Program-made: the position numbers and the translations under genes
The notes under the pieces: generated by a model
What the model was told of the DNA's origin: nothing
Database searches by the model: none
What the model saw: only the letters and a program-made list of their open reading frames with translations
Shown here: in pieces, positions 9,177 to 18,063 of the stretch
Numbering within the stretch: position 1 is the stretch's first letter
Layout: every line of letters begins with the position of its first letter
Assembly: GCA_029225565.1 (NCBI GenBank)
Contig: JAQXWS010000038.1
Coordinates: 38,507 to 102,506, forward strand
Origin: Eubacteriales bacterium
GTDB lineage: Bacteria; Bacillota; Clostridia; Oscillospirales; Acutalibacteraceae
Direction: 5' to 3'
Length of the DNA: 64,000 nt

Positions 9177-9205
9177 TTGAATTAACTTAACCATAATGAT
9201 AAAAT
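9177..9205 (+). promoter_or_regulatory. Promoter of the restriction-modification gene
   Basis: TTGAAT (9177-9182) and TAAAAT (9200-9205) with a 17-nt spacer, 30 bp ahead of the start codon. An AGTGT/ACACT dyad lies just upstream at 9134-9150. Confidence 0.45.
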
Positions 9206-9235
9206 AATATCATAAATTAATTTCGGAGAAATATT

Positions 9236-12010
9236 ATGAGCATTAATCTAAACGAACAGGAAAGAAGAAAGGCGGCAAAGGCCTTTGCTGAATATTGGAA
9301 GGATAAGGGCTACGAAAAGGGTCATAGCCAAAAGTTCTGGCTTGAGCTTTTAGGCACCGTTTACGGTGTTGAAAACGCCTCTCACTATATTGAATTTGAA
9401 GACCAAGTTCACCTAGACCATACCAGTTTTATTGACGGATATATTCCCGAAACAAAGGTGCTTATTGAGCAGAAAGGCCTTGGCAAAGATTTGAAAAAAG
9501 CAATAAAGCAATCCGACGGCAGTTTGCTTACTCCATTTCAACAGGCAAAGCGCTATTCTGCCGAGCTGCCCTTTTCTCGCAGACCGAGGTGGATAATCAC
9601 CTGTAATTTCAGCGAGTTTCTTGTTTACGATATGGAAAATCCTAATTCCGAGCCGGAGCAGATTTTACTTAAAAATCTTGATAAGGAATTTTATCGTCTT
9701 GATTTTCTTGTTGATACAGGCAACGAAAATATTAAAAGAGAAATGGAAATATCCATTAAGGCGGGAGAAATTGTCGGCAGGTTGTATGACGCACTCCGTA
9801 AGCAGTATGTAAATCCTGATGATGAAAGCTCGCTTAAAAGCCTTAATATGCTTTGCGTTCGGCTTGTTTTCTGCTTTTATGCAGAGGACGCAGGCGTTTT
9901 CGGTAAGCATCTTATGTTCCACGATTATCTTAAAGAATTTGACGCAAGACATCTTCGCGGTGCTCTTATTGATTTGTTCAAAATACTAAACACCAAAATA
10001 GAAGACAGGGACCCATATATTGAAGAGGAGCTTGCCCAGTTCCCTTATGTAAACGGTGGTTTGTTTGCAGAGGAAAATATTGAAATCCCACAGTTTACCG
10101 ATGAAATAAGAGATTTGATTTTGCAAAACGCAAGCGAGGATTTTGACTGGTCGGAAATCAGCCCCACTATCTTCGGCGCTCTTTTTGAAAGCACATTAAA
10201 TCCCGAAACACGCAGAAGCGGAGGTATGCACTATACCTCTATTGAAAATATACATAAGGTTATTGACCCTCTTTTCCTTGATGATTTGAAAAGCGAGCTT
10301 GAGGAAATTAAACAACTCAAGCAGCCTAATGTACAAAAGGACAGGCTTAATTCATTTTGTGATAAATTATCAACTCTTAAATTCCTTGACCCTGCCTGCG
10401 GTTCAGGTAATTTTTTAACAGAAACATACATTTCCCTGCGTAAGCTTGAAAATGAGGCTTTGGCTATTATAAACCAAAACCAAATTGTATTCGATTCCGG
10501 CGATATAATTAAGGTTAAAATCAGTCAGTTTTACGGCATAGAGATAAATGACTTTGCCGTAACGGTTGCAAAAACTGCCCTTTGGATTGCCGAAAGCCAA
10601 ATGATAAAGGAAACGGAGGATATTGTCAGCACAAAAATTGACTTTCTTCCTCTTACAACAAATGCCTATATTGTTGAGGGCAACGCCCTGCAAATTGATT
10701 GGGAAACAGTTGTACCTAAAAACGAGCTTAACTACATTATGGGCAATCCACCATTTGTGGGTGCAAGAAGGATGACCGAATCACAAAAGGATGATATTAC
10801 ACGTGCTTTTGGCAACTTGAATGTTAGACTTGGAAGTTTAGATTATGTTACTTGTTGGTACAAATATGCGTGTGACTATATTGTAGGAACGGATATTCAA
10901 GTTGGTTTTGTTTCAACAAATTCAATCTGTCAAGGTGAACAAAAAACACTATTATGGAAACTGTTAGATGAACAGTATGATATAAAAATTGACACAGCTT
11001 ATCCTACTTTTTTATGGAATAGTGAAGCAAAAGAAAAAGCAGGTGTCCATTGCGTTATTGTAGAATTTTCTGATAAACAGTTGAAAAAAGAAAAGCGGAT
11101 TTACAAGAATAGCACAAATTATACAGTGGCTCAAAATATTAACGGCTATTTAGTAAATGCGCCCGAAGTATGGATAGAAAAAAGAACTAAACCGCTACAG
11201 AATGCGCCAATAATCAGTAATGGAAGTAAACCGTTAGACAATGCAATTTGTGCATTTACTCCGGAAGAAAAAGCTGAATTTATTAAAAAAGAGCCTAACT
11301 CTGAACCTTATTTTCATAAATATATGGGTGGGTATGAGTTCATCAATAATGTAGAAAGATATTTTTTACTTATAAACAGAATTCCACCTCATGAACTTAG
11401 AAAAATGCCAAGTGTTTTGGAAAAGCTTGAAAAAATAAAAGAATATAGATCAAACAGTAATAGTGCTGAAACAAGGAGATTAGCCGATACACCTGCCAAA
11501 TTCCATTATGAAAACATGCCTGAAAATGACTTTTTGGTTGTCCCTCAAACATCATCCGGAAGAAGAAAATATGTTCCAATCGGTTTTTTATCATCAGACA
11601 TATTGGTAAACAACAAACTTCAAGTTATGAGAAATGGTGGACTATACGAACTCGGTTTATTATCTTCAAATGTTCACAATGCCTGGGTAAGGTATGTTGC
11701 CGGTAGGTTGAGAAATGACTACACCTATTCTGTGGGAATTGTCTATAACAATTTCCCTTGGCCTAATCCTACTGACGAGCAAAAGGCTAAAATTGAGCAG
11801 ACGGCACAGGCAATCCTTGATGCAAGGGCAAAATACCCTGACTGTTCTCTTGCAGATTTGTATGATGAATTAACTATGCCTTTTGAATTACGCAAGGCTC
11901 ATCAGGCAAACGATAAGGCAGTAATGCAGGCTTATGGCTTTGATTATAAAACAATGACCGAATCCGAATGTGTCGCCGAGCTTATGAAAATGTATCAAAA
12001 ATTGGTATGA
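9236..12010 (+). CDS. MmeI-like single-chain type II (IIL/IIG) restriction-modification enzyme
   Basis: Restriction endonuclease and N6-adenine DNA methyltransferase in one 924-residue chain. The N-terminal nuclease motif is D-X10-E-X-K (Asp67, Glu78, Lys80), as in MmeI-family enzymes. A helical spacer follows (~150-370), then the methyltransferase with DPACGSGNF (~384-393) and catalytic NPPF (~503-506). Residues ~620-850 should be the target-recognition domain. The order nuclease-spacer-methylase-TRD matches MmeI. It starts behind CGGAGAAATATT and stands alone, with no separate methylase, specificity or helicase gene. It sits next to the duplicated tRNA-Trp end, suggesting acquisition by transfer. 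The recognition sequence cannot be inferred. Confidence 0.85.
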   Translation: MSINLNEQERRKAAKAFAEYWKDKGYEKGHSQKFWLELLGTVYGVENASHYIEFEDQVHLDHTSFIDGYIPETKVLIEQKGLGKDLKKAIKQSDGSLLTPFQQAKRYSAELPFSRRPRWIITCNFSEFLVYDMENPNSEPEQILLKNLDKEFYRLDFLVDTGNENIKREMEISIKAGEIVGRLYDALRKQYVNPDDESSLKSLNMLCVRLVFCFYAEDAGVFGKHLMFHDYLKEFDARHLRGALIDLFKILNTKIEDRDPYIEEELAQFPYVNGGLFAEENIEIPQFTDEIRDLILQNASEDFDWSEISPTIFGALFESTLNPETRRSGGMHYTSIENIHKVIDPLFLDDLKSELEEIKQLKQPNVQKDRLNSFCDKLSTLKFLDPACGSGNFLTETYISLRKLENEALAIINQNQIVFDSGDIIKVKISQFYGIEINDFAVTVAKTALWIAESQMIKETEDIVSTKIDFLPLTTNAYIVEGNALQIDWETVVPKNELNYIMGNPPFVGARRMTESQKDDITRAFGNLNVRLGSLDYVTCWYKYACDYIVGTDIQVGFVSTNSICQGEQKTLLWKLLDEQYDIKIDTAYPTFLWNSEAKEKAGVHCVIVEFSDKQLKKEKRIYKNSTNYTVAQNINGYLVNAPEVWIEKRTKPLQNAPIISNGSKPLDNAICAFTPEEKAEFIKKEPNSEPYFHKYMGGYEFINNVERYFLLINRIPPHELRKMPSVLEKLEKIKEYRSNSNSAETRRLADTPAKFHYENMPENDFLVVPQTSSGRRKYVPIGFLSSDILVNNKLQVMRNGGLYELGLLSSNVHNAWVRYVAGRLRNDYTYSVGIVYNNFPWPNPTDEQKAKIEQTAQAILDARAKYPDCSLADLYDELTMPFELRKAHQANDKAVMQAYGFDYKTMTESECVAELMKMYQKLV

Positions 12011-12044
12011 TGTAAAAACCGATAATTGACTCGATTATTTTTCA

Positions 12045-12073
12045 TTTACAACTGATTACTAATATGGTATAAT
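12045..12073 (+). promoter_or_regulatory. Promoter of the metallophosphoesterase gene
   Basis: TTTACA (12045-12050) and TATAAT (12068-12073) with a 17-nt spacer, 62 bp before the start codon. Confidence 0.55.
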
Positions 12074-12135
12074 TACAACAATATTATCGTGCAACAAACA
12101 TAATATGAATACAAGTAGTATAACAGAGGTAAAAA

Positions 12136-13635
12136 ATGAAAAAGAGAGTTACAAAAATTAATTCAATATTTCTGAGCATCATTATGGCGCTTACCTGCGC
12201 CACATTGCCTATCACCGCAATGGCAGAAAGCACACCTATAAAGAACTCAAGTACAAGCGTAAAGCTTGCCTTTGCTGCGTGGGGTGACCCGCAGACATCG
12301 TCATCAACCATTACATCGGCGCTTGCTGCCAGGGCAAAGAACACAGAGGCTTCTGCAAAGGATTTGGGCAATGCAAAATCAACATTGGACGCTCTGCTTA
12401 TCGCCGGTGATATTACCGAAAATCATACTGCCGATGAATACGCAATGATGCACGGATTCCTGGCAGACAAGGGCGTTAAGAACATAATTGCAGCCGAGGG
12501 AAATCACGATATTCGCAGCAGTGATTACTCCGAGGCAAAAAGCGGATTTGTTAATTTTACCAACGGAATTAACGCCGCTGTGGGCAGCAGCCTAAAAATA
12601 AGCAAAATGTATTACAGCTATACTGTAAACGGCTACAAATTCATTGTATTGGGCAGCGAGAAGTCAATGCCTGAGGAATCATATATCAGCCAAACTCAGC
12701 TGAACTGGCTGGATTCCCAACTAAAGGCGTCCACAAAGTACGGCAAGCCTGTATTCGTTACAATGCACCAGCCGCTAAAGGACACTCACGGACTACCCGA
12801 CACCTGGAACAATAATATAACAAAGAAGGCCGGCTCGGTTGGTGAGCAATCCGACAAAATCAAGGCAATACTGAATAAATACAAAAATGTTATACTCATC
12901 ACGGGACACCTGCACACAGGATTCGGCAAGTATTCGTACCAAAAAATCGGTAATTTCCATTCGGTAAATCTGCCATCAATCGGTATAACTAACCGTGACG
13001 GATACGAAGCACCGGGACTCGGCTATGTGGTTGAGGTGTTCGACAACAAGGTTGTATTCAGAGCGAGGGATTTTATCAACGGCGAATATCTGTCTCAGTA
13101 TAACATCAAGATATATCCCGACAGAGTAAAGTCAGCCTCTCTGTCAACCACAAGCTATGTATATAACGGCAAAATAAGAAAGCCGACAGTAACTCTGTAC
13201 AACTACAGCTCACAAAAAATCAGCAGCGACAACTATACTGTTACTTATCCGTCAGGATGCAAATATGTAGGCACATACAAAGTAAAGATTGCATTCAAAA
13301 ACAAGTATGCCGGCAATCCGTCAAAGTATCTCACCTTTACAATCAAGCCAAAGGCAACAAGTATTTCTTCCCTGACTTCGGGCAAAAGAAAATTCACGGT
13401 AAAGTGGTACAAACGCAGTACCCAGACCACCGGATACCAGGTACAGTACAGTACATCGAGCAAGTTCACTAATCCAAAAACATACACAATATCCGGTACT
13501 TCCACAATCAGCAAGACTGTATCAAATCTAACATCAGGCAAGAGATACTATGTACGAGTTAGGACCTACAAAACTGTAAGCGCAAAGAAGTATTACTCAT
13601 CATGGTCCGGCTACAAATCAATAGTTACAAAATAA
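12136..13635 (+). CDS. Secreted metallophosphoesterase with fibronectin type III-like tail
   Basis: Predicted extracellular phosphoesterase (499 residues). Residues 1-~32 form a signal peptide ending in an A-M-A-type cleavage site. The calcineurin-like fold has the metal-ligand motifs WGDPQ, AGDIT, EGNHD and GHLH between ~45 and 260. Residues ~330-410 form a beta-rich segment and ~415-499 look like a fibronectin III domain, suggesting surface or glycan contact. There is no LPXTG or membrane anchor, so release or non-covalent wall binding is likely. The substrate is unknown. It is monocistronic, with its own promoter and terminator. Confidence 0.85.
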   Translation: MKKRVTKINSIFLSIIMALTCATLPITAMAESTPIKNSSTSVKLAFAAWGDPQTSSSTITSALAARAKNTEASAKDLGNAKSTLDALLIAGDITENHTADEYAMMHGFLADKGVKNIIAAEGNHDIRSSDYSEAKSGFVNFTNGINAAVGSSLKISKMYYSYTVNGYKFIVLGSEKSMPEESYISQTQLNWLDSQLKASTKYGKPVFVTMHQPLKDTHGLPDTWNNNITKKAGSVGEQSDKIKAILNKYKNVILITGHLHTGFGKYSYQKIGNFHSVNLPSIGITNRDGYEAPGLGYVVEVFDNKVVFRARDFINGEYLSQYNIKIYPDRVKSASLSTTSYVYNGKIRKPTVTLYNYSSQKISSDNYTVTYPSGCKYVGTYKVKIAFKNKYAGNPSKYLTFTIKPKATSISSLTSGKRKFTVKWYKRSTQTTGYQVQYSTSSKFTNPKTYTISGTSTISKTVSNLTSGKRYYVRVRTYKTVSAKKYYSSWSGYKSIVTK

Positions 13636-13640
13636 AATGC

Positions 13641-13670
13641 GCAGCACTGCTTTAGCGGTGCTGCATTTCT
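13641..13670 (+). terminator. Terminator after the metallophosphoesterase gene
   Basis: A 10-bp stem GCAGCACTGC / GCGGTGCTGC with loop TTTA, followed by ATTTCTATT. Confidence 0.8.
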
Positions 13671-13689
13671 ATTATATAGTTATCAAAAA

Positions 13690-13717
13690 AAGAAAGCCCT
13701 CGATATAATCGAGGGCG
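13690..13717 (-). terminator. Terminator of tRNA-Lys
   Basis: Stem GCCCTCGAT / ATCGAGGGC (13696-13716) followed on the minus strand by a T-rich stretch; directly after the tRNA-Lys CCA end. Confidence 0.85.
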
Positions 13718-13718
13718 A

Positions 13719-13794
13719 TGGTGACCCATCCGGGAATCGAACCCGGGACACCTTGATTAAAAGTCAAGTGCTCTGCCGGCTGAGCTAATGGATC
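13719..13794 (-). tRNA. tRNA-Lys (anticodon TTT)
   Basis: A 76-nt cloverleaf with encoded CCA; acceptor GATCCAT / ATGGGTC; anticodon loop CTTTTAA. It is transcribed from its own promoter, separately from the four-tRNA cluster. Confidence 0.96.
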
Positions 13795-13820
13795 ATAAGG
13801 TCAAAATGTGACCGACTGTT

Positions 13821-13849
13821 ATTATATATTAGTTATACTTTAATGTCAA
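13821..13849 (-). promoter_or_regulatory. tRNA-Lys promoter
   Basis: Consensus TTGACA (13844-13849) and TATAAT (13821-13826) on the minus strand with a 17-nt spacer. Confidence 0.8.
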
Positions 13850-13931
13850 GAATAATTTTAGTACAATCGATATTTTATAGGTTCTATAATAAATTTTTGG
13901 TAAGAATACCTCAACATTTGACATAGAACCA

Positions 13932-13957
13932 AAAAAGCACTCACATAAGTGAGTGCA
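13932..13957 (-). terminator. Terminator of the Gly-Arg-His-Gln tRNA cluster
   Basis: Stem GCACTCAC / GTGAGTGC (13937-13956, loop ATAA) with six T following on the minus strand, 17 bp beyond the tRNA-Gln 3' end. Confidence 0.85.
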
Positions 13958-13973
13958 GAATACTGTTACTTAT

Positions 13974-14048
13974 TGGCTGGGGAGGCGGGATTCGAACCCA
14001 CGCATGACGGAGTCAAAGTCCGTTGCCTTACCGCTTGGCTACTCCCCA
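13974..14048 (-). tRNA. tRNA-Gln (anticodon TTG)
   Basis: A 75-nt cloverleaf with encoded CCA; acceptor TGGGGAG / CTCCCCA; anticodon loop CTTTGAC. Last tRNA of the cluster. Confidence 0.96.
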
Positions 14049-14057
14049 TCAAAAAAA

Positions 14058-14135
14058 TGGGGTGGGATATCAGATTCGAACTGATGACCTCCAGTGCCAC
14101 AAACTGGCGCCCTAACCAACTAGGCCAATCCCACC
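14058..14135 (-). tRNA. tRNA-His (anticodon GTG)
   Basis: Cloverleaf with encoded CCA. The extra G at position -1 (14135) opposite the discriminator C is the tRNA-His identity feature. Anticodon loop TTTGTGG. Third tRNA of the cluster. Confidence 0.95.
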
Positions 14136-14140
14136 ATAAA

Positions 14141-14217
14141 TGGCGCGCTGTGGGGGACTCGAACCTCCGGCCTACTGCTTAGAAGGCAGTTGCTCTATCC
14201 AGCTGAGCTAACAGCGC
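14141..14217 (-). tRNA. tRNA-Arg (anticodon TCT)
   Basis: A 77-nt cloverleaf with encoded CCA; acceptor GCGCTGT / ACAGCGC; anticodon loop CTTCTAA. It reads AGA/AGG arginine codons. Second tRNA of the cluster. Confidence 0.96.
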
Positions 14218-14233
14218 ACATTATATAAAAAAT

Positions 14234-14307
14234 TGGAGCGGGTGATGGGAATCGAACCCACGCAATCAGCTTGGAAGGCTGAGATTCTACCATTGAACTA
14301 CACCCGC
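14234..14307 (-). tRNA. tRNA-Gly (anticodon TCC)
   Basis: A 74-nt cloverleaf with encoded CCA; 5' acceptor GCGGGTG; anticodon loop CTTCCAA. First tRNA of the cluster, next to its promoter. Confidence 0.96.
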
Positions 14308-14313
14308 AAGTAT

Positions 14314-14353
14314 CAACGCACATTATTATATCTAATGTGCGTTGAATTGTCAA
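14314..14353 (-). promoter_or_regulatory. Promoter of the tRNA cluster, overlapped by a 12-bp inverted repeat
   Basis: Minus strand TTGACA (14348-14353) and TATAAT (14325-14330), spacing 17 nt. A perfect inverted repeat CAACGCACATTA / TAATGTGCGTTG (14314-14344) is centred on the -10 box. It is not followed by a T-run, so it is not an obvious terminator of clpE, which ends just upstream at 14362. It may be an operator for the tRNA promoter. Confidence 0.7.
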
Positions 14354-14361
14354 GTGCTTTT

Positions 14362-16668
14362 TTAATTAATTTTAATATCTATTTCGTCCTTTGCTGACAG
14401 AGAAATCGAGGTAATTTCCCTATCTTGGTTGAATACAATTGCGTTGGCTAACTTCTCTTCAACCTGACGGCGAATCACATCTCGCAGACCTCTTGCATTC
14501 TTCTTTGAGCCATAAGCTTCCTTGGCTAAGAACACAGGAACTGATTGGTCATAGGTTAGTTCTATTCCCTTGTCCTTAAGGCTGGGAACCAACTCATCCA
14601 ACATAAGTCTGGCAATGCGCTCAAAATTATCAAAGCTAAATTTGTTGAAAATAACGACCTCGTCAACTCTGCCAAGGAACTCCGGCCTCAGGAAGCGCTC
14701 AAGGGCCTTCATAGTAACCTCGGCGTTAATGTCGGCGTCGGACTTGCCGAATCCCATAGTATTTTGGTCGGTGGAGCCGGCATTGGAGGTCATTATGATG
14801 ATAGTATTCTCAAAATTAATACTCCTGCCCTGGGCGTCTGTAATTCTGCCCTCATCCAAAATTTGCAGCAATATGTTGAGAACATCCTTGTGTGCCTTTT
14901 CTATCTCGTCAAAAAGAATAACGCTGTATGGCTTGCGCCTAACCTTTTCTGTCAGCTGGCCTGCATCGTCATACCCAACATAACCCGGAGGAGAGCCGAT
15001 AATGCGAGAAACGCTGAACTTCTCCATAAACTCGCTCATATCCAGTCTAATCAGGTTATCAGGAGAATCAAACATGGCATTTGCAAGCTGCTTTACAAGT
15101 TCTGTCTTACCGACACCGGTGGGACCCACAAAGATAAATGACTGAGGTCTTTTCTTGGGGCTAATCTGGATTCTGCCGCGTCTTACGGCATTTGCAACCT
15201 TGCTGATGGCATCGTCCTGGCCGATAATATGAGCCTTAAGTTCATCCTCAAGAGAAGCCAATTTTTTTATATCTCCCTGCTCTATCTTGGATGCGGGAAT
15301 ACCTGTCCAAAGAGAAATAACGGTAGCAATATCCTTTTCTGTAACATAATTGTCCTTTGCCATTTCTTCCAATTCGGGCAGTTCGTTCTCTATATTAATA
15401 AGCTCGGATTTAAGCTTGCTTATCAATTCGTAATCAATCTCTTCTCCCTCATCAGGCAAAGACAATTTTTCTATATTAGTGGTGAGATTATCCCGTTTTG
15501 CAGAAAGAATTTGGTACCGGCTGATTGCAGGATTACGCAAATTGGCGCTGGTACAAGCCTCGTCCAGCAGGTCTATAGCTTTGTCCGGCAGGTACCGGTC
15601 TGTAACATAACGCTCGGACATTATAACAGCCTTATACACCAAAGAATCGTTAATCTGCACCCTATGGTAATCCTCGTAATATGACTTAATTCCCAACAGC
15701 ATCTTGTAGGCATCGTCAATGGACGGCTCCTCAATCTTTACAGGCTGGAATCTGCGCTCAAGAGCAGCGTCCTTTTCGATATACTTGCGATATTCGTTAA
15801 AAGTGGTTGCGCCGATAACCTGAATTTCGCCACGGGATAATGCAGGCTTTAGGATATTGGCAGCATTCATCGTTCCCTCGCTGTCACCGGTGCCTACAAG
15901 GTTGTGCACCTCATCAATAAAGAGAATTATGTTGCCCTCCTGCTTTACCTCATCAACAAGTCCCTTGATACGGCCCTCGAATTGTCCCCTGAACTGAGTG
16001 CCCGCAACAAGTGCGGTAAGGTCCAAAAGATATATCTCCTTGTCTGCCAAACGGGCAGGTACCTCCCCTTTTGCTATACGGATGGCAAGTCCCTCGGCTA
16101 TGGCAGTTTTGCCTACGCCGGGCTCACCGATAAGGCAGGGATTGTTTTTTGTACGACGGCAGAGGATTTGGATAGTACGGGAAATCTCGCTACTGCGGCC
16201 GATAATCTTGTCAAGCTTGCCGGACCTTGCCTTGTCGGTCAGATTGTTGCAATAGCTGTTAAGAAATTTTCTGCTATCGTCCCTTTGGTTCTTATGATTT
16301 TTCTTTTTTCGCTTATCGTTTTTGCTTTTGGAATTTGCGGTTTCTCCGGTATCCCCTGCACCGCCAAACAGATTTGCAAAGGGCATGGTCTGTGCGCCGT
16401 CCATATTGTCAGGATTGAACATATCGCCGAGACTGCCGAAATCGAAGTCATCCATATTTTCCATAAACTGGCTCATCTGCTCACTGGCAAGCTCCAATTC
16501 CTCGTCGCTAATCCCCATCTTGTCAATCATCTGGCGTATGGGGCCTATGTTGAGTTCCTTTGCACACTTTATGCAAAGTCCCTCGGGCTTAACTTCGTCG
16601 CCCTCCATTTTTTGTACAAACACGACTGCCGGCCTTTCGCCGCAGCGTGAACACATTTGTTGCATCAT
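14362..16668 (-). CDS. clpE: ClpE-type AAA+ Clp ATPase with N-terminal zinc finger
   Basis: Double-AAA+ unfoldase (768 residues), expected to feed substrates to ClpP or to remodel aggregates. In place of the ClpC N-domain it begins with a zinc finger (Cys6, Cys9, Cys32, Cys35), the hallmark of ClpE. A ~60-residue Lys/Asn-rich charged linker follows. The first AAA+ module has GEPGVGKTA (~181-189) and FIDEVHN, the second GPTGVGKTE (~512-520) and FDEIEKAH. It is longer than B. subtilis ClpE, mainly in the linker. Last gene of the long minus-strand run. AAAGGAG lies 12 nt ahead of the first ATG; ATG codons at positions 2 and 5 are alternatives. Confidence 0.8.
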   Translation of the reverse strand: MMQQMCSRCGERPAVVFVQKMEGDEVKPEGLCIKCAKELNIGPIRQMIDKMGISDEELELASEQMSQFMENMDDFDFGSLGDMFNPDNMDGAQTMPFANLFGGAGDTGETANSKSKNDKRKKKNHKNQRDDSRKFLNSYCNNLTDKARSGKLDKIIGRSSEISRTIQILCRRTKNNPCLIGEPGVGKTAIAEGLAIRIAKGEVPARLADKEIYLLDLTALVAGTQFRGQFEGRIKGLVDEVKQEGNIILFIDEVHNLVGTGDSEGTMNAANILKPALSRGEIQVIGATTFNEYRKYIEKDAALERRFQPVKIEEPSIDDAYKMLLGIKSYYEDYHRVQINDSLVYKAVIMSERYVTDRYLPDKAIDLLDEACTSANLRNPAISRYQILSAKRDNLTTNIEKLSLPDEGEEIDYELISKLKSELINIENELPELEEMAKDNYVTEKDIATVISLWTGIPASKIEQGDIKKLASLEDELKAHIIGQDDAISKVANAVRRGRIQISPKKRPQSFIFVGPTGVGKTELVKQLANAMFDSPDNLIRLDMSEFMEKFSVSRIIGSPPGYVGYDDAGQLTEKVRRKPYSVILFDEIEKAHKDVLNILLQILDEGRITDAQGRSINFENTIIIMTSNAGSTDQNTMGFGKSDADINAEVTMKALERFLRPEFLGRVDEVVIFNKFSFDNFERIARLMLDELVPSLKDKGIELTYDQSVPVFLAKEAYGSKKNARGLRDVIRRQVEEKLANAIVFNQDREITSISLSAKDEIDIKIN

Positions 16669-16700
16669 ATAAAAGTATAACTCCTTTGTCTATAACAGTA

Positions 16701-17336
16701 TTACTTGTCGGCGTTCTGCTTATTCTCCTTGATTTGGCGAATGAAGCCGGGAGCATATCCAAACAAGGAAATAAATGCAAATACAGCAGCAATAACTACC
16801 ATAACTGTAATAACAGTGTTATTCAGAATAAACGGCCGGAAGAACGCAATATTCTCCAATGCGCATCCCTCACCGCCAATTGCAATAATAATAATCATAA
16901 ATGTGTAGAATACTACTGTAGCCGCCTTGCCCCATACCTCTGCGGCAACAGGACGCAGGCCCTTGGACATAAGCAGAGCTCCGCCGCAAATCATCAGCAG
17001 CTCCTTGACAATAAACAGGAACAGAATATATCTGAGATAACCATCCCAAAACTTGACAATAAGAATAATTACAATTGCCATCTGTGATAATTTGTCTGCA
17101 ATCGGGTCAAGAATCTTGCCGAGATTAGACACCATATTATACTTACGAGCAATCTTACCGTCAAATACATCGCTGAGAGCCGCAACAATCATAATGATAA
17201 ATGCCGGTATGTACATACCCTTAATGAACAATGTAGTAAATACCGGTATGCAAGCAATTCTAAAAAAGCACAGCCAGTTGGGTATGGTATTCCAGTTAGT
17301 GAACAAATCCTTTAAATTTTCGTTAAACTTACTCAT
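16701..17336 (-). CDS. pgsA: CDP-diacylglycerol-glycerol-3-phosphate 3-phosphatidyltransferase
   Basis: Integral membrane enzyme (211 residues) that makes phosphatidylglycerophosphate, the committed step to phosphatidylglycerol. The CDP-alcohol phosphotransferase signature is complete: DGKIAR, then eight residues, then G-K-I-L-D-P-I-A-D (residues ~62-84). Five to six hydrophobic segments are visible. Its ATG overlaps the stop of the upstream cvpA-like gene (ATGA), so translation is probably coupled. Confidence 0.9.
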   Translation of the reverse strand: MSKFNENLKDLFTNWNTIPNWLCFFRIACIPVFTTLFIKGMYIPAFIIMIVAALSDVFDGKIARKYNMVSNLGKILDPIADKLSQMAIVIILIVKFWDGYLRYILFLFIVKELLMICGGALLMSKGLRPVAAEVWGKAATVVFYTFMIIIIAIGGEGCALENIAFFRPFILNNTVITVMVVIAAVFAFISLFGYAPGFIRQIKENKQNADK

Positions 17337-18058
17337 ATCAAGCCCTCCGTAATCGCGTTGAATGGATTTATTTTGTCAAATGCTCCTATGAGAGCACTGT
17401 TGTTTACCTGATTAACAAATTCGCTGCCGCTGTTCTCTGCAAAATCAGCAACATAAACCAGTACCGAAGTAACTGCAAGAACCACAACTGCCGCCTTAAT
17501 AATGCCGAACACCGCACCCAGTATCCTATCTGTTTTCTTAAGGGGGGATACGCCCTTGCCCTTTTCTTTTCGCTTTTGTTCATGATGCTTGGATGCATTA
17601 TTTATCAGCTTTATGATAAGGCCGGTAGCAATAAAGAACAGCAAAAATACCACAACAAATATTACGCCCTTTGTCAACGGTAGCAGAACAGGTGTGAACA
17701 CATCGTCAAGTATTACCTGTGCCACGTCATCAGCCTTGGGGATTGTCAAGGATTCAAGCCCGATATTGTCGGAAATAAAAGTAGGTAGGCCCTTGATAAA
17801 TTGGTCCAAATTGGTGAGAACGGTGTCCAGATTTGTGTCAACAACAATTTTTTCATTTATTACTTCCAGCATACGGGGCGCCACATAAGAGTTGTATATA
17901 GGCTCTGCCAAATTGCTGCTGCAAAAGAAACATGCAGAGAACCCAACAGCATACCTGATAAAATTGATTACCGTCATTAATACGCCCCTGAAATAGCCCA
18001 CAAAGGTCATTATCAGAATCAATGCAATCAATGCAATATCTACATAATTAACCGTCAT
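17333..18058 (-). CDS. CvpA-family membrane protein
   Basis: Four-helix membrane protein (241 residues) of the colicin V production/CvpA family. The sequence begins with TVNYVDIALIALILIMT and has further membrane spans near 20-50, 120-150 and 180-205. The role of the family is unclear; it is linked to envelope homeostasis. I start it at ATG 18058, which has GGAG 8 nt ahead; the GTG at 18067 has none. The upstream gene ends at 18064, so coupling is likely. Confidence 0.75.
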   Translation of the reverse strand: MTVNYVDIALIALILIMTFVGYFRGVLMTVINFIRYAVGFSACFFCSSNLAEPIYNSYVAPRMLEVINEKIVVDTNLDTVLTNLDQFIKGLPTFISDNIGLESLTIPKADDVAQVILDDVFTPVLLPLTKGVIFVVVFLLFFIATGLIIKLINNASKHHEQKRKEKGKGVSPLKKTDRILGAVFGIIKAAVVVLAVTSVLVYVADFAENSGSEFVNQVNNSALIGAFDKINPFNAITEGLI

Positions 18059-18063
18059 AAGTA

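Noticed and set aside
13949..14182. 77-aa plus-strand frame over the tRNA cluster
   Set aside because: Antisense translation of tRNA-Gln and tRNA-His genes.
15904..16650. 248-aa plus-strand frame opposite clpE
   Set aside because: Shadow of the clear clpE coding frame; similar long antisense frames also occur opposite clpC (32138-32863) and other high-scoring genes.
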